From NCBI GenBank assembly GCA_028687545.1, contig JAQTZZ010000007.1, positions 62,001 through 126,000 on the forward strand: a DNA stretch of 64,000 bases. Reading direction: 5' to 3'. A program made the position numbers and the translations under genes. Source of the stretch: Candidatus Wallbacteria bacterium. GTDB taxonomy: Bacteria > Muiribacteriota > JAQTZZ01. The notes under the pieces are model-generated. The model was not told where the DNA came from. It was given only the letters and a program-made list of their open reading frames with translations, and ran no database searches. Shown piece after piece: positions 43,606-52,571 of the stretch (positions are counted from its first letter, which is position 1; every line of letters starts with the position of its first letter).

Positions 43606-44562
43606 AAACATCCCTTTTTTCCAGAAAACATAAAGACTGAACAGAAACAGAACTCCTGACAGGCCCGCCACAAACCAGAAACCAAAAGGATGTCCAGTGG
43701 TGTTGACACCCCAGGGAACATTCACGTTCATTCCCCAGAAGCTTGAAATCATGGTAGGAATGGCAATGCAGATCGTGACCATGGTCAGAAATTTCATCAC
43801 AATATTCAGGTTGTTGCTGATGACTGAGGCGAATGCATCCATCATGCCTGAGAGGACATCCCCATACATCTGGACCATCTCCAGAGCCTGTCTGTTTTCG
43901 ACCACTACATCTTCCAGGATTTCGTCGTCCTCTTCAAAGGCCTGCAGCAGTGTGAACTGCTCGTTAGCCCGCAACTTGAGCAGTTTTTCAGTCACAATCT
44001 GATTCCCGCGCAATGAAGCCGTGAAATAGGTCAAGCTCTTTTCCAGTTCCATCAGCTGGTAGATTTCTTCGTTCCGCATCGATCTGCGAAGATTTCTCTC
44101 CAGTTCGTCAGTACGGCGGTTGATCTGGGTCAGGAGCTTAAGGAACATGGTGGCGCATTTCAGGAGCAATTGGAACAGAAACCTGGTTTTTTTATCGGTC
44201 CAGAAATGCTTGATCTTTGAATTGAGGAACTCCCTGAGAAGCTCATTTTCTTCCAGGCAGACAGTGATCATGAAATTCTCGGACACGATTATCCCGAGCG
44301 GTACAGTGTCATAGCGGTCGCTTCCCATTATTTTAGGGGTATTGATAATCACCAGTATGCAGTTATCCTGAATCTCAACTCGGGAGCTCTCTTCAGGGTC
44401 GAGGGCTGCTCTCAGTATGTCGAATCCGATGCCTGTTTTAAGCGAAACTGAAGTCATTTCCTCTGTTCTGGGAGCTTCAAGATTGATCCAGACTTCTGGA
44501 CAGATCTTTTCCAGATCTATTTCAACCAGTTCCGCATCATTGGTTTTCAGAATCCTAAGCAT
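43600..44562 (-). CDS. corA: CorA-type magnesium/divalent cation channel
   Basis: 320 residues. A cytoplasmic N-terminal domain and long helix precede two C-terminal membrane segments. The selectivity motif GMN is in SSFWGMNVNVPWG, followed by GFWFVAGLSGVLFLFSLYVF and a basic end. It forms pentamers that admit Mg2+ or Co2+. No ribosome binding site precedes the ATG; a good promoter sits so close that the message should be leaderless. Confidence 0.93.
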   Translation of the reverse strand: MLRILKTNDAELVEIDLEKICPEVWINLEAPRTEEMTSVSLKTGIGFDILRAALDPEESSRVEIQDNCILVIINTPKIMGSDRYDTVPLGIIVSENFMITVCLEENELLREFLNSKIKHFWTDKKTRFLFQLLLKCATMFLKLLTQINRRTDELERNLRRSMRNEEIYQLMELEKSLTYFTASLRGNQIVTEKLLKLRANEQFTLLQAFEEDDEILEDVVVENRQALEMVQMYGDVLSGMMDAFASVISNNLNIVMKFLTMVTICIAIPTMISSFWGMNVNVPWGVNTTGHPFGFWFVAGLSGVLFLFSLYVFWKKGMFK

Positions 44563-44568
44563 GCTTAC

Positions 44569-44597
44569 AATTTAGTCTGGTCACGGGTGCGAGTCAA
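44569..44597 (-). promoter_or_regulatory. corA promoter, leaderless geometry
   Basis: Minus strand TTGACT (44592-44597), 17-base spacer, TAAATT (44569-44574), then exactly 6 bases to the ATG at 44562. Confidence 0.75.
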
Positions 44598-44628
44598 GAT
44601 TCAACTTTCAGTATTTAACGTTGATTGA

Positions 44629-44634
44629 TAGACT
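44629..44634 (+). promoter_or_regulatory. -10 box of the 44635 gene
   Basis: TAGACT directly abuts the ATG at 44635 and is 6 bases before the in-frame ATG at 44641, pointing to 44641 as a leaderless start. The -35 region is weak. Confidence 0.45.
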
Positions 44635-45663
44635 ATGTCCATGTCCGGACGTCTGCTGCTCGCATTGTTTTTGATTTCCACAGCTGTGCATGCCTTTGAT
44701 CCGGCAGATTTTCAGATCTGCATCAGTGAATCAGGGCTGAATTCTCTGCTGCCTGTAATTTTCAACGGTACGCGGATCTCGGACCCCTCGGTCAGCCTGC
44801 GGCGGGATCAGTTTGTCCTCAAAGTGCAGATAAGGATTCAGTCGCTGCCGCTTGAACTGAAATTCATAGGGGAGCTGTCGACCTGTGAAAGCGGAGCAGT
44901 GGATCTTAACATCAATTCCTGCCTGCACGGCCTGCTTTCAGAAGAAAAAGACGACACCAGACGCTATCTGCACTATCTGATTGACGCCATCAATTCCATT
45001 CCTGTCGGAAACCCCGGCCGGAAGATCTCGGCTACTTTTGTGGATTCTGCAGAGTATCTTGCCACTGTCAGACTCTCCCCTTCTGAATTGGCACTTCTTC
45101 CGTCTTTGGGTAAAATCCGGATTCAGACCGCCCAGCTGAGGGAGAGAATGCTTGTGATCTCCAGTTCCCTGAAACCGGTTCTGAACGGCAGAAAAGATTT
45201 CCAGGCTTTTCTAGGCAACGGTCTTCTCAACAAACTGCTGCTCAAATTCACAGCCAGGCAGCCGCCTGATTCCCCGCAGATCATTGAAACCAGGTTCAAT
45301 CCGGGAAAGAAAGCCGGCATCTCGTTCCAGTTCAGGAATGATCCGGAATGTGCGATGCTTGATCTGGTCCTTTCCCTGAAAGTGCTGAAACCGGACTGGT
45401 TTTCGCTCGACTCTGCAGTCCGGAAATCCGACCGGCCTGTGGATCTCAACCGGCGATTGAGCTACATCACCAGGATCCTCAACCATAACATTGAAATTCT
45501 CTCAACCGCAGAAGGCAACAAGACCAAATTCTCAGTCACAGGAAACCGTGTCTATTTCAACCTGAGCTTTGACGACCTGATGCCGCTGAAATGGGCACCT
45601 GAGATTTACGAAGCAGACCTGGAAAAGGATTACTTGCTGCTGAACGCGAAATATCCGGAATAG
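44635..45663 (+). CDS. secreted protein, unknown
   Basis: 342 residues (340 if the second ATG, 44641, is the start, as the -10 position suggests). The signal peptide ends near AVHA. The mature part begins DFQICISESGLNSLLPVIF and alternates long beta strands with amphipathic helices. This is a little like lipid-binding tubular (TULIP/DUF2993-type) proteins, but I cannot confirm it. It is divergent from corA, sharing a 72-base promoter region, and converges on the M28 peptidase gene 19 bases away. No ribosome binding site is seen. Confidence 0.65.
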   Translation: MSMSGRLLLALFLISTAVHAFDPADFQICISESGLNSLLPVIFNGTRISDPSVSLRRDQFVLKVQIRIQSLPLELKFIGELSTCESGAVDLNINSCLHGLLSEEKDDTRRYLHYLIDAINSIPVGNPGRKISATFVDSAEYLATVRLSPSELALLPSLGKIRIQTAQLRERMLVISSSLKPVLNGRKDFQAFLGNGLLNKLLLKFTARQPPDSPQIIETRFNPGKKAGISFQFRNDPECAMLDLVLSLKVLKPDWFSLDSAVRKSDRPVDLNRRLSYITRILNHNIEILSTAEGNKTKFSVTGNRVYFNLSFDDLMPLKWAPEIYEADLEKDYLLLNAKYPE

Positions 45664-45682
45664 GCCGCGGTAGTGAAATGAG

Positions 45683-46657
45683 TTACTTCGCCAGTTCAAG
45701 AATTGCTGCACTGTTGCCTTCCACTGCCTGAGCCATGCGGTTGTAGTCCAGTTTCTCGTAAGTGTCGCCTGCAGTATGATAATAAGGGTTGCGGTAATAA
45801 GAAGTGTCTGTGATCATGATCGCCGGATAGCCGTTCTCCCAGAAAGACCAGTGATCCGACGAATCTACTCCCTGGATGAAGGAATACTTCGTCAGTTCAT
45901 AAAGAGGCAGACTGCAGGAGCGGCGGAACATGCCAGCGAGCTTCTCCATAGCAGCCGAACTATTCTTATCGCCGACAGCGAGGAGAAAATTTCCTGTGGA
46001 AGGGTATTTCCAGACAAGTGGCAGCGGAATCTTCTGCGAATGCGGTTCATCTGAATAATAACCGAGCATTTCCAGAATCACGGCAAGATATATTTTTTCA
46101 CCATTCTCGCGCAGTTTGTTCGCATAGACTTTGCTGCCCATGTATTCGGTCTGAAAATATGGCGGCTCCTCGTTTACAAAAGCCACGAAGCGGATCTTAC
46201 GCCTGGTTTTTGATGCACTGAGTTTCTTCGCCACCTCAATCAGCACCGCCACAGCGCTCGCGTTGTCATCAGCCCCGGGATTGTCACAGGTGTCGTAATG
46301 CGCTCCCACGATCAGGATTTCCGCAGTCGGATCCGTTCCTGCCAGCTCGGCTATTAGATTCGAAACCGGCCTGCCCACAACATGGTAACTCTGTTCAGTG
46401 ACATCCAGTCCGCAGGCTTCCAGCCTGTCCGCGATATAGCCCGCTGTCTGTTGCATTGCATGATACTTCCGGGTACTGCGGTCACCGAATTCGTGGGACA
46501 GGGTGTAGACATGATTTTTCAACTCCCTGACAGTAAGTGAAACCGAGTCCAGGCTGGATACTTTATTCTGCAACGGTGGCTTCCTCATACTCCCCTTTAA
46601 TGCAAAGGTCACCAGGCAAAGCAGTATCAGTAAAAATGTGATTCTAAGGAACTTCAA
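45683..46657 (-). CDS. M28 family metallopeptidase (aminopeptidase-like), secreted
   Basis: 324 residues. An N-terminal signal or anchor (ITFLLILLCLVTFAL) is followed by an M28 catalytic domain. Zinc ligands are seen in VGAHYDTCDNPGADDNASA, FVNEEPP, VDSSDHWSF and YYHTAGDTYEKLD. Peptidases of this clan remove N-terminal residues or act on related peptides outside the cytoplasm. The start is a TTG with no strong ribosome binding site. It lies 18 bases after the carbamoyltransferase and may be cotranscribed. Confidence 0.88.
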   Translation of the reverse strand: MKFLRITFLLILLCLVTFALKGSMRKPPLQNKVSSLDSVSLTVRELKNHVYTLSHEFGDRSTRKYHAMQQTAGYIADRLEACGLDVTEQSYHVVGRPVSNLIAELAGTDPTAEILIVGAHYDTCDNPGADDNASAVAVLIEVAKKLSASKTRRKIRFVAFVNEEPPYFQTEYMGSKVYANKLRENGEKIYLAVILEMLGYYSDEPHSQKIPLPLVWKYPSTGNFLLAVGDKNSSAAMEKLAGMFRRSCSLPLYELTKYSFIQGVDSSDHWSFWENGYPAIMITDTSYYRNPYYHTAGDTYEKLDYNRMAQAVEGNSAAILELAK

Positions 46658-46675
46658 ACAGTCACCGCGTATATC

Positions 46676-48370
46676 TCATTTTCCCTTCTGCCCATCTTTC
46701 TCGATCACGAAATTGTTCAGCACCAGCATGTCGATCTGGGTGCTGAGAAAGCATTTCAAAGCATCTTCAGGAGTGCAGACGATCGGTTCATGATTGTCGT
46801 TGAAGGAAGTGTTGATCAGCATCGGAACACCAGTAAATTCGTCGAATCTGCGGATCAGGTCGTAATAGAGGCCGTCGTCGCAGGTCACTGTCTGGACCCT
46901 GCACGAGCCATTGATATGAACTGCAGAGGGTATGACGGTCTTCTTTTCAGTTAGTACATTCGCTGTCTGGAGCATGAATGGATTAGTGAACTCCCTGTCA
47001 AACCATTGCCCCATTTTCTCGCGCAGCACACTCACACCGTAAGGCCTGAACCACTCCCGATGCTTGACGTTCTGGTTGAGATGATCCCTCATGCCCGGGA
47101 TGCGGGGGTCGGCAAGAATGCTCCTGTTGCCTAGCGCTCTGGGTCCGAATTCCATCCTGCCCCGAAACCAGCCTGCAGTTTTCCCGCCCGCGAGCTTGGC
47201 AGCCAGATATTTCAAAAGCTGCGGCTCTTCCATTTCCCGGTATTTCAGTCCGCTGTTAGTCAGAATCATCCGGATCTCACCATTCCCATACTCTGGACCC
47301 AGGCTCGCTGATTTCATCACGAAATCCCTGTGCTTGACCATCAGAACATTGTAAACCAGCAGAGCTGCTCCCAATGCGCAGCCGGTGTCTCCAGCTGCAG
47401 GTTGGATGTAAATATCCCTGACATCGGTCAGATTAAGGATTTTACTGTTTAAAACGCAGTTGAGAAAAATCCCTCCGGCAAGGCAGACGTTACTGCAGCC
47501 GGTTTCTGAAACAGCCCGCCCTACAATCGTTAGAACACAATCTTCAACGATTTTCTGCAATGTGGCAGCCAGATTGAAATGCTTCGAGTTCAGCTCCCCG
47601 TTTTTTTCCCTTGGAGGTCCGAAGATTCGCACGAATTCCTTTTTGTACATCAATCCGCCGCTCTCAAAATCAAAATATCGAAAGTCGATCTCAAAGCTGC
47701 CGTCATCCCTGATCCGCACGATCTTCTTGAATTCAGGGTAAAACTCCGGCTCCCCGTAATCAGCCAGAGCCATCACTTTGCCTTCTCCGCTGTTGACTTC
47801 AAATCCCAGATAGGATGTCAGGGCAGAATAAAGCAACCCAAGGGAATTAGGATAATTAAGCTGCTTCAGCATTTTAATGTCATTACCTTCTCCTATCCCA
47901 ACAGTCAGTGTAGCCATTTCCCCCAATCCGTCCGCTGTTACAATCACAGCCCGTTCAAAGGGAGATACCAGGAAGGCACTGGCGGCATGCGAAAGATGGT
48001 GCCTGGAAAACAGGGTTTGATTGCCGTAACCCAATTCGCCCTTTAACAGCAGAGGGAAAATCAGTCGTTCTCCCAGATAAAGCGGCAAAACACGGAAAAA
48101 TGCCTCGGCTGATCTGGGAAAGGAATGGATAAAGGCACTGATCACGCGGTAAAATTTAAGATAAGGTTTTTCGTGGAATACGATGTAATCGATGTCATTG
48201 ATCGTTAAATCAGCCTGATTTAAACAAAAATTAACAGCGCTGATCGGAAAAACAGCAGAATGTTTTTTGCGATTGAAGCGTTCTTCCTGAGCGGCAGCCA
48301 CTACCTTGCCGTCGCAGACCAGGCAGGCTGCTGAGTCATGATAGTAGCAGGAAATTCCCAGAATGTTCAT
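46676..48370 (-). CDS. NodU/CmcH-family carbamoyltransferase
   Basis: 564 residues. The N-terminal Kae1-like part begins MNILGISCYYHDSAACLV with AAAQEERFNRKKHSAVFP, then HHLSHAASAFLVSPF (metal-binding histidines) and CLAGGIFLNCVLN. The C-terminal carbamoyltransferase region has GRMEFGPRALGNRSILADPR and LINTSFNDNHEPIV. It transfers a carbamoyl group from carbamoyl phosphate to a small molecule or sugar. Its ATG abuts the stop of the DUF5989 gene, so it works with two small membrane proteins. Confidence 0.94.
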   Translation of the reverse strand: MNILGISCYYHDSAACLVCDGKVVAAAQEERFNRKKHSAVFPISAVNFCLNQADLTINDIDYIVFHEKPYLKFYRVISAFIHSFPRSAEAFFRVLPLYLGERLIFPLLLKGELGYGNQTLFSRHHLSHAASAFLVSPFERAVIVTADGLGEMATLTVGIGEGNDIKMLKQLNYPNSLGLLYSALTSYLGFEVNSGEGKVMALADYGEPEFYPEFKKIVRIRDDGSFEIDFRYFDFESGGLMYKKEFVRIFGPPREKNGELNSKHFNLAATLQKIVEDCVLTIVGRAVSETGCSNVCLAGGIFLNCVLNSKILNLTDVRDIYIQPAAGDTGCALGAALLVYNVLMVKHRDFVMKSASLGPEYGNGEIRMILTNSGLKYREMEEPQLLKYLAAKLAGGKTAGWFRGRMEFGPRALGNRSILADPRIPGMRDHLNQNVKHREWFRPYGVSVLREKMGQWFDREFTNPFMLQTANVLTEKKTVIPSAVHINGSCRVQTVTCDDGLYYDLIRRFDEFTGVPMLINTSFNDNHEPIVCTPEDALKCFLSTQIDMLVLNNFVIEKDGQKGK

Positions 48371-48532
48371 CTAAAGCCCTGCGTAGATGAACGACAGCAC
48401 CGCCGTAGGTCCGATCGTGTAGATCAGGACGGCGAGCAACGCGAACAGGATCAGGATCGGAGAAATGAAATAGAGTTTGTGTTTTTTAATCATGTAGATT
48501 GTCTCACGAAAAATGTAAAAAAACTTGCCCAT
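48371..48532 (-). CDS. DUF5989-type small membrane protein
   Basis: 53 residues, preceded by AAGGAG. It starts MGKFFYIFRETIYMIKKHKL, then has one long membrane segment (FISPILILFALLAVLIYTIG) and ends FIYAGL. From memory this matches DUF5989 proteins, which sit next to NodU-type carbamoyltransferases, including in saxitoxin-type gene sets. Its stop directly abuts the carbamoyltransferase ATG. The role is unknown; membrane tethering of the enzyme is a guess. Confidence 0.85.
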   Translation of the reverse strand: MGKFFYIFRETIYMIKKHKLYFISPILILFALLAVLIYTIGPTAVLSFIYAGL

Positions 48533-48548
48533 TCCTTACTCCTTGAAA

Positions 48549-48761
48549 TTAAGATTGCCTTTTCCACTCCTCAAAATCCGAAGAAAAATCCTCAGGCTGA
48601 ACAAACAGTGAATCTTTCCAGCCTGTGAAGGAAAAAAGCTTATTGATACTTAGAAAAATCCAGGCAACGCTGAAAAGTAAGAAGTAGATCAGAAAAAGAA
48701 AAAGGTTCAAAAGTACTGTCTGCAGGATAAAGACACTGATCAGCTCGAATATTTTTTTCAT
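48549..48761 (-). CDS. small membrane protein upstream of DUF5989
   Basis: 70 residues from ATG at 48761. The frame extends to 48959, but the upstream part lacks a hydrophobic start and overlaps the OsmC promoter region. It has about two hydrophobic stretches (LISVFILQTVLLNLFLFLI and LFSVAWIFLSIN) and an acidic, tryptophan-containing tail (FSSDFEEWKRQS). Position and shape resemble SxtJ-like membrane proteins found with carbamoyltransferase and DUF5989 genes, but it is shorter. It ends 16 bases before DUF5989. Confidence 0.6.
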   Translation of the reverse strand: MKKIFELISVFILQTVLLNLFLFLIYFLLFSVAWIFLSINKLFSFTGWKDSLFVQPEDFSSDFEEWKRQS

Positions 48762-48979
48762 TTTATCAGATCTAATGATAGCTGTTTCTTTTTCAAAAAA
48801 GCAAATCCAAAAAAGTGATTCGGATTCGTTTCCATTTATTTCAAGCGCATGATATAATCCTGCCAGGCCTGCGTGAAAAAGCAGGTTCAGGCTGTCGGCT
48901 TCCAGGCAGAGATAGATGTCCGCGGGTGAAAGCTCGATGGCATAACGCATCATGGACAAATTATAAGGGAGACCGAACG

Positions 48980-49384
48980 ATGTATCAAGTGGAACTTACC
49001 TACAACAACGGATTTCAGTGGGACATTGTTACAGGCAGTCATTTCATTGCCAGCGATCTTTCCCCGGAAGAAGGTGGAGACAATGAAGGACCTAATCCGG
49101 AAGAATTGTTTCTGGCAGCTCTGGGAAGCGGAGCAGGAATGGAGATCACCAGGTTCATCAAGAAGCACAATCTGGAGAAATTCAGTGAATTCAAGGTGAC
49201 AGTCTCAGCTCAACCCAAAAAATCCCCGGCTTCTCTTTCCCACATCAAAGTGAGAGTGACGTTCCCCGATGATTTTCCCCTAACTGCCAAACCAAAGCTT
49301 TTGAAGGAGCTGGAAAAGAATTCGATCAATTCGACACTGCTCCTGTCTCCTGAAGTCACAGTGGAAGAAACTTCCGCAGATTAA
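48980..49384 (+). CDS. OsmC-like protein without cysteines
   Basis: 134 residues from ATG at 48980, with AAGGGAGA upstream; the longer frame to 48815 overlaps the divergent gene. The OsmC fold is shown by NPEELFLAALGSGAGMEI, aligning to the family pattern xPxELxLxALGxCTAM, and by KELEKNSINSTLL, aligning to xExxCPVxxTL. Both redox cysteines are replaced (Gly/Ala region and Ser), and the protein has no cysteine at all. It therefore cannot be a classic thiol peroxidase. Confidence 0.82.
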   Translation: MYQVELTYNNGFQWDIVTGSHFIASDLSPEEGGDNEGPNPEELFLAALGSGAGMEITRFIKKHNLEKFSEFKVTVSAQPKKSPASLSHIKVRVTFPDDFPLTAKPKLLKELEKNSINSTLLLSPEVTVEETSAD

Positions 49385-49480
49385 ACCAACAGAATATTCC
49401 GGCTGACAAATACGCAGGAAAAGATCTGAAGAGTTAAACGAATCTTCTGCTTACGCGACTTTGAATCATATTTTTAAGTA

Positions 49481-49510
49481 TTGATCAATCCCCGCTGATA
49501 CTGATACTAT
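49481..49510 (+). promoter_or_regulatory. promoter of the sensor kinase, leaderless geometry
   Basis: TTGATC (49481-49486), 18-base spacer, TACTAT (49505-49510), then 6 bases to the ATG. Confidence 0.6.
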
Positions 49511-49516
49511 AGACTT

Positions 49517-52500
49517 ATGAGCGACATTCCATTCAAATTCAAACCAGGTTCCGGCACATTTTACGATGTTTTCTATTTCAGCCCGATCATCATGGTGATC
49601 ACGACCCTCGACGAAGGCATCATAGTGGACGCAAATGCTGAATTTTTCAGCCAGCTGGGCATGGAAAGAGAAGAAGTTATCGGAAAGACCACTGCAGAAC
49701 TGAAACTGTGGACTAAACCCGAACAACGGGACGGAGTTGTTTCTGTAATCAAACAGTGCAGGCGGGTACGCAATGTGGAAGTTGATTTCAGGAGCAAAAC
49801 CGGTGAAGTCCGCTCCTGTCTCTACACCGCCGAACGAATTCAGCTGGACGATAAGCCGTTCCTTCTTTCCTCGGTGATCGACATCACTGACCGCAGGAAT
49901 TCTGAAGAGAAGCTCCGCATATCGGAGGAAGTATTTTACAAGACATTCCATAACTGCCCGATAGCCATCACACTTTCAGATATGGAAACGAGGAAATTTG
50001 TGGAAGTGAATCAGGGTTTCATAAAAATATCCGGCTATACAGCTCAGGAAGCCATCGGTCGTGAACCGGACGAACTTGGTTTATGGATCGATCCGGAAAC
50101 TCCCTTTAAAATTATCAGGGAATTCAGGAAAAACAAACGTGTCGAAGGCATGGAGTTGGAAATCCGAACCAAATCCGGGAAGATAGTTTCCTTGCTCTGG
50201 GCCGGAGAGATACTGAAAATATTCGGTAAAGAGCATATGCTGGCCACCTGCCAGGACATTTCAGCCTGGAAGCAGTCCGAAGAGCAGCGCCGGATTTCCG
50301 AGGAGAAATTCCGCAAGACATTCCATAACTGCCCGATCGGGATCACGTTGACTGACCTGAAAACCATGAAGTTTATCGAGATCAACCAGGGATTTACAGG
50401 AATCACCGGATATTCAGAAGAAGAAACCATAGGACATACTGTGATCGAACTCGGGCTATGGTCTCCTGAAATGGAATCAAGAGTCCTCAACATAATGAAA
50501 ACCGATGGTTTTGTGCATGAACTTGAATTGGATATCCAAACCAAGGCCGGATCCGTCATAACCATAATCTGGTCAGGAGAAACCATCGACGTGGGAGGCA
50601 GGGCCTGTATTCTAGTCACCTTCAAGGACATTTCCGCCCATAAAAAAGACGAGGAAAAATTGCGTGTTTCTGAAGAAAAGTTTCAGAATATTTTCCAATC
50701 CAGTCCGGTAGGCATCAGTCTTTCAGAGATGAGCACAGGGCGTTTCCTGGAAGTCAACCAGGCATTTCAGACCATTACAGGTTTTTCCGCTGCAGAAGCC
50801 AACGGCCACACCTCATTTGAAGTGGGCATGTGGGTCAACACCGACGACCGGGATGATTTTGTGTCGAAGCTAAAACAGGAAGGGTGCATCAGGAATTTCG
50901 AACTGCCGATCCGCCAGAAATCAGGAAACATCATCTCAGTTCTCTGGGGTGCTGATAAAATCAAGATCAACAACCTGGATTTTCTGCTCGTCTCAGGTTT
51001 GGATATCACAGTCCTCAAAAAAAATGAAGAGAGACGCCGCATTTCCGAGGATAAATTCTCCAGGATTTTCAATGCCAGTCCCACCATAATCACGCTCAGT
51101 TCCCTGGAAAATGGCACATTCATTGATGTAAACGCCGAATTTCTCCGGCTGTTCGAATATGATAAAACCGAAATCCTTAATAAATCAGCGCTCACCATGA
51201 CAATCTGGTATGACCTCAATGACAGGAACAGGATCGTCACAATGCTTAAGCAGAACGAGCGTTTCAGGAATCAGGAAGTCAAATTTTTCACAAAATCAGG
51301 CCGGGTGCTGACTTTCCTTTTTTCCGCGGAGAAAGTCATCGTCGACGGCAAGGAATGTCTGCTCGCGCTTGGGAATGAGATCAGCGAACTCAAAGCCATT
51401 GAAAATGACAATAAACTTCTTGAGGAACGGCTGGCCAGAGCCGAAAAAATGGAACTGCTCGGGCTTCTGGCTGGAGGCGTGGCTCACGATCTGAACAATA
51501 TTCTCTCAGCAGTCATCGGGTATCCGGAAATTCTGCTTTCTATGGTCGAGCCTGGCCACAGGATGGTCAAACCGCTTACAGCGATCAGAGATTCAGGCGA
51601 GCGGGCCGCGGCCGTTGTCCAGGACCTTCTTACTCTCACACGCAGAGGTGTGGCAGATAAGAAAATAATCAATCTGAACAACCTGATAAAGGAATACCTG
51701 ATCTCCCCTGAACATTGTTTTCTGTCAAGCCATTTCCCGGATATCACAGTCAGCATGGAGCTTGCTGACGAACTGCTGAACATTTCAGGCTCATCGCATC
51801 ATCTCATCAAGTCCATTTCCAACTTACTCATTAACGCAGCCGAAGCCATGCCTGCAGGTGGAAAAATCAGTATCATGACGGAAAACCGATTTCTGGACCG
51901 GAACATCTCAGGGTATATGAACGTGCTGAAAGGCGAATATGCCATACTCTCCGTCTCGGACGAAGGCACAGGGATTGATTCTGCAGACCTCAAAAAAATC
52001 TTCGAACCATTCTACACAAAAAAGTCAATGGGCAGCAGCGGGACCGGACTGGGTCTGACGGTAGTCTGGGGCACAATTCAGGATCATCAGGGATACATTG
52101 ACGTTAAAAGCAATAAAAGAGGCACAAGCTTCGAACTTTTTTTTCCAGCCTCCAGAGACAAAATCGTGATAGACTCACAACAGATCTCCGAACTGGGGGG
52201 AAATGGAGAATTGATTCTGGTGGTGGATGACATGCCTGAACAGAGGGAACTGGCCATGGAACTCTTGAAATCCCTCGGATACAATGTCAGTCTGGCTGCA
52301 TCAGGCAAATCTGCAGTGGATTTTCTGCAAAAAGAAAAAGCAGACTTGGTGCTCATTGACATGATCATGGACCCAGGCTGGGATGGACTGGATACATTTC
52401 GTGAAATCAAGAAGATCGTTCCTCTGCAAAAAGCAGTGGTCATGAGCGGATTTTCGAAAACTGAAAGTGTAACCGAAACCCTCAATCTCGGAGCAAATAC

Positions 52501-52567
52501 ATATCTGAAGAAACCATTTTCATTAAAATCCCTTGCACTGGCCGTGAAAAAAGCTCTGGAAAGCTGA
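49517..52567 (+). CDS. hybrid histidine kinase with five PAS domains
   Basis: 1016 residues with no membrane segments. Five PAS domains of ~125 residues start near residues 14, 137, 262, 387 and 512. PAS2-5 share a theme such as KTFHNCPIxITL, so they arose by tandem duplication. The H-box is LLAGGVAHDLNNILSAVIGY (H656), followed by an ATPase domain with DEGTGI and GTGLGLTV. A C-terminal receiver (about 895-1014) has its phospho-acceptor Asp near 947 (LVLIDMIMDPGWDG). It probably senses a soluble signal and passes phosphate to an unknown partner. It runs 4 bases before the pseudouridine synthase gene. Confidence 0.93.
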   Translation: MSDIPFKFKPGSGTFYDVFYFSPIIMVITTLDEGIIVDANAEFFSQLGMEREEVIGKTTAELKLWTKPEQRDGVVSVIKQCRRVRNVEVDFRSKTGEVRSCLYTAERIQLDDKPFLLSSVIDITDRRNSEEKLRISEEVFYKTFHNCPIAITLSDMETRKFVEVNQGFIKISGYTAQEAIGREPDELGLWIDPETPFKIIREFRKNKRVEGMELEIRTKSGKIVSLLWAGEILKIFGKEHMLATCQDISAWKQSEEQRRISEEKFRKTFHNCPIGITLTDLKTMKFIEINQGFTGITGYSEEETIGHTVIELGLWSPEMESRVLNIMKTDGFVHELELDIQTKAGSVITIIWSGETIDVGGRACILVTFKDISAHKKDEEKLRVSEEKFQNIFQSSPVGISLSEMSTGRFLEVNQAFQTITGFSAAEANGHTSFEVGMWVNTDDRDDFVSKLKQEGCIRNFELPIRQKSGNIISVLWGADKIKINNLDFLLVSGLDITVLKKNEERRRISEDKFSRIFNASPTIITLSSLENGTFIDVNAEFLRLFEYDKTEILNKSALTMTIWYDLNDRNRIVTMLKQNERFRNQEVKFFTKSGRVLTFLFSAEKVIVDGKECLLALGNEISELKAIENDNKLLEERLARAEKMELLGLLAGGVAHDLNNILSAVIGYPEILLSMVEPGHRMVKPLTAIRDSGERAAAVVQDLLTLTRRGVADKKIINLNNLIKEYLISPEHCFLSSHFPDITVSMELADELLNISGSSHHLIKSISNLLINAAEAMPAGGKISIMTENRFLDRNISGYMNVLKGEYAILSVSDEGTGIDSADLKKIFEPFYTKKSMGSSGTGLGLTVVWGTIQDHQGYIDVKSNKRGTSFELFFPASRDKIVIDSQQISELGGNGELILVVDDMPEQRELAMELLKSLGYNVSLAASGKSAVDFLQKEKADLVLIDMIMDPGWDGLDTFREIKKIVPLQKAVVMSGFSKTESVTETLNLGANTYLKKPFSLKSLALAVKKALES

Positions 52568-52571
52568 TGCC

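Noticed and set aside
48815-48979. Longer N-terminus for the OsmC-like protein
   Set aside because: The extra residues do not resemble OsmC, and the ribosome binding site lies before 48980.
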